Source: Verrucomicrobiales bacterium (GTDB lineage: Bacteria; Verrucomicrobiota; Verrucomicrobiia; Verrucomicrobiales; Verrucomicrobiaceae). From it: a DNA stretch of 6,532 bases. Shown in pieces: positions 5,874-6,532 of the stretch. Where the stretch lies: NCBI GenBank assembly GCA_003453085.1, contig DMMK01000448.1, forward strand, positions 1-6,532, written 5' to 3'. The notes under the pieces were generated by a model, which was not told the origin of the DNA, did not search any database, and saw only the letters and a list, made by a program, of their open reading frames with translations. Each line of letters opens with the position of its first letter. Within the stretch, counting starts at the first letter, position 1. The position numbers were made by a program, and so were the translations under genes.

Positions 5874-6532
5874 TCAATCCCCGCCTGCACCGATACTCGC
5901 ATTCCCCCCGCTCTCACCGGTGGCTTCGCGGCGGCGGTATTCGTCGAGGATGGCCTTGGTGGCGCTGGCGCCGAGGCGGGTGCAGCCGAGGTCGCGAACG
6001 AGGATGAGGCCATCCAGATCGCGCACGCCGCCGGCGGCTTTCACCTGGACGTGGGCGGGGCTGTGCTGGCGCATGAGTTTCACGTCGTGCTCAGTCGCGC
6101 CTTGGTAGTTGTAGCTGCCATCGGGCTGCTTGCTAAAACCGTAGCCGGTGGAGGTCTTCACCCAGTCGGCACCCACGCGGGCGCAGATTTCGCAGAGGTG
6201 AATTTTGAGGTCGTCGTTGGGTAGGTAATCGTTTTCAAAGATGACCTTGAGTTTGGCCCCGTGTTTGTGGGCTTCATCGGCGATGACCTGGATCTCCCGC
6301 TCCACGTAGTCCCAGTCGCCACCGAGGGCTTTGCCGATGTTAATGACCATGTCGATCTCACGGGCCCCGTCCTTGCAGGCGAGTTCGGTTTCGTAGCGTT
6401 TTACCTCCGTGCTGCTGTTGCCCGCAGGAAAGCCGATGACGCAGCCGACGATGACGCCCGTATCTGCGAGCAACGAGGCGGCGCGGGGGACGAAGTAGGG
6501 CTTCACACAGACGGAGGCCACGCTGTATTCGG
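5874..6532 (-). CDS. deoC: Deoxyribose-phosphate aldolase (5' end outside window)
   Basis: DeoC reversibly cleaves 2-deoxy-D-ribose 5-phosphate to glyceraldehyde 3-phosphate and acetaldehyde in deoxynucleoside catabolism, in the cytoplasm. The visible 218 residues carry the whole active site. ASVCVKP stands near the visible N-terminus, followed by GCVIGFPAGNSSTEVK and EIDMVINIGK with the conserved Asp (6351-6353). VKTSTGYGF carries the Schiff-base Lys (6156-6158), and VKAAGGVRD carries the second Lys (6039-6041). The frame stays open to the window edge. In homologues VCVNP sits about 35-40 residues from the start, so roughly that much is missing; a GTG at 6519-6521 is internal. Between TSTGYGF and GATEHD there are about ten residues (SKQPDGSYNY), longer than in short DeoC proteins such as that of Bacillus. 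The C-terminal tail is Gly-rich. Base composition matches the left flank, so this is backbone sequence. Confidence 0.95.
   Translation of the reverse strand, partial: EYSVASVCVKPYFVPRAASLLADTGVIVGCVIGFPAGNSSTEVKRYETELACKDGAREIDMVINIGKALGGDWDYVEREIQVIADEAHKHGAKLKVIFENDYLPNDDLKIHLCEICARVGADWVKTSTGYGFSKQPDGSYNYQGATEHDVKLMRQHSPAHVQVKAAGGVRDLDGLILVRDLGCTRLGASATKAILDEYRRREATGESGGNASIGAGGD

Overview
The window looks like a moderately GC-rich bacterial chromosome with a small, lower-GC accessory insert placed directly after a tRNA gene. The left flank (an AraC-type regulator tail and a CHASE2-like membrane protein) and the right flank (the 3' part of deoC) are GC-rich and read as chromosomal backbone. 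The style of the CHASE2-like and DeoC proteins would fit a Verrucomicrobiota-type genome. That is an impression from protein style, not a proof.

Layout, left to right. 1-435 (+): C-terminal part of an AraC-family regulator, cut by the window edge. 464-1813 (-): a CHASE2-like membrane protein with no output domain, convergent with the regulator. 1921-1994 (+): a complete tRNA-Gln with anticodon CUG and an encoded CCA, followed by a Rho-independent terminator at 2002-2025. About 2045-2227 (+): the C-terminal remnant of a tyrosine recombinase, keeping the RH, LLGH and nucleophilic Tyr motifs. 2227-4119 (+): a 630-residue DUF4209 protein whose ATG overlaps the recombinase stop codon. 4126-4992 (+): an HNH-nuclease-like protein, six bases further on and in the same frame. 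4989-5240 (-): a small basic protein with a ribbon-helix-helix pattern, overlapping the HNH gene tail to tail by 4 bases. 5296-5523 (-): a doubtful 75-residue ORF. 5524-5873: no confident gene. 5874-6532 (-): deoxyribose-phosphate aldolase, with its start outside the window.

The tRNA, the recombinase remnant and the composition drop together suggest a tRNA-associated genomic island. An 11-bp direct repeat of the tRNA 3' end plus flank (1989-1999 and 5371-5381) may mark its two ends, giving an insert of about 3.4 kb. Its main cargo is a tightly coupled two-gene unit. The first protein carries the DUF4209 RNxxxHG motif, which also fits the HEPN RNase signature. The second carries an HNH-type EHIIP...N...G..ID core. 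A pair of putative nucleases, with a possible DNA-binding regulator transcribed towards them, next to a decayed integrase, is a reasonable candidate for a little-described defence or toxin-like module. That function is inferred from gene content and context only.
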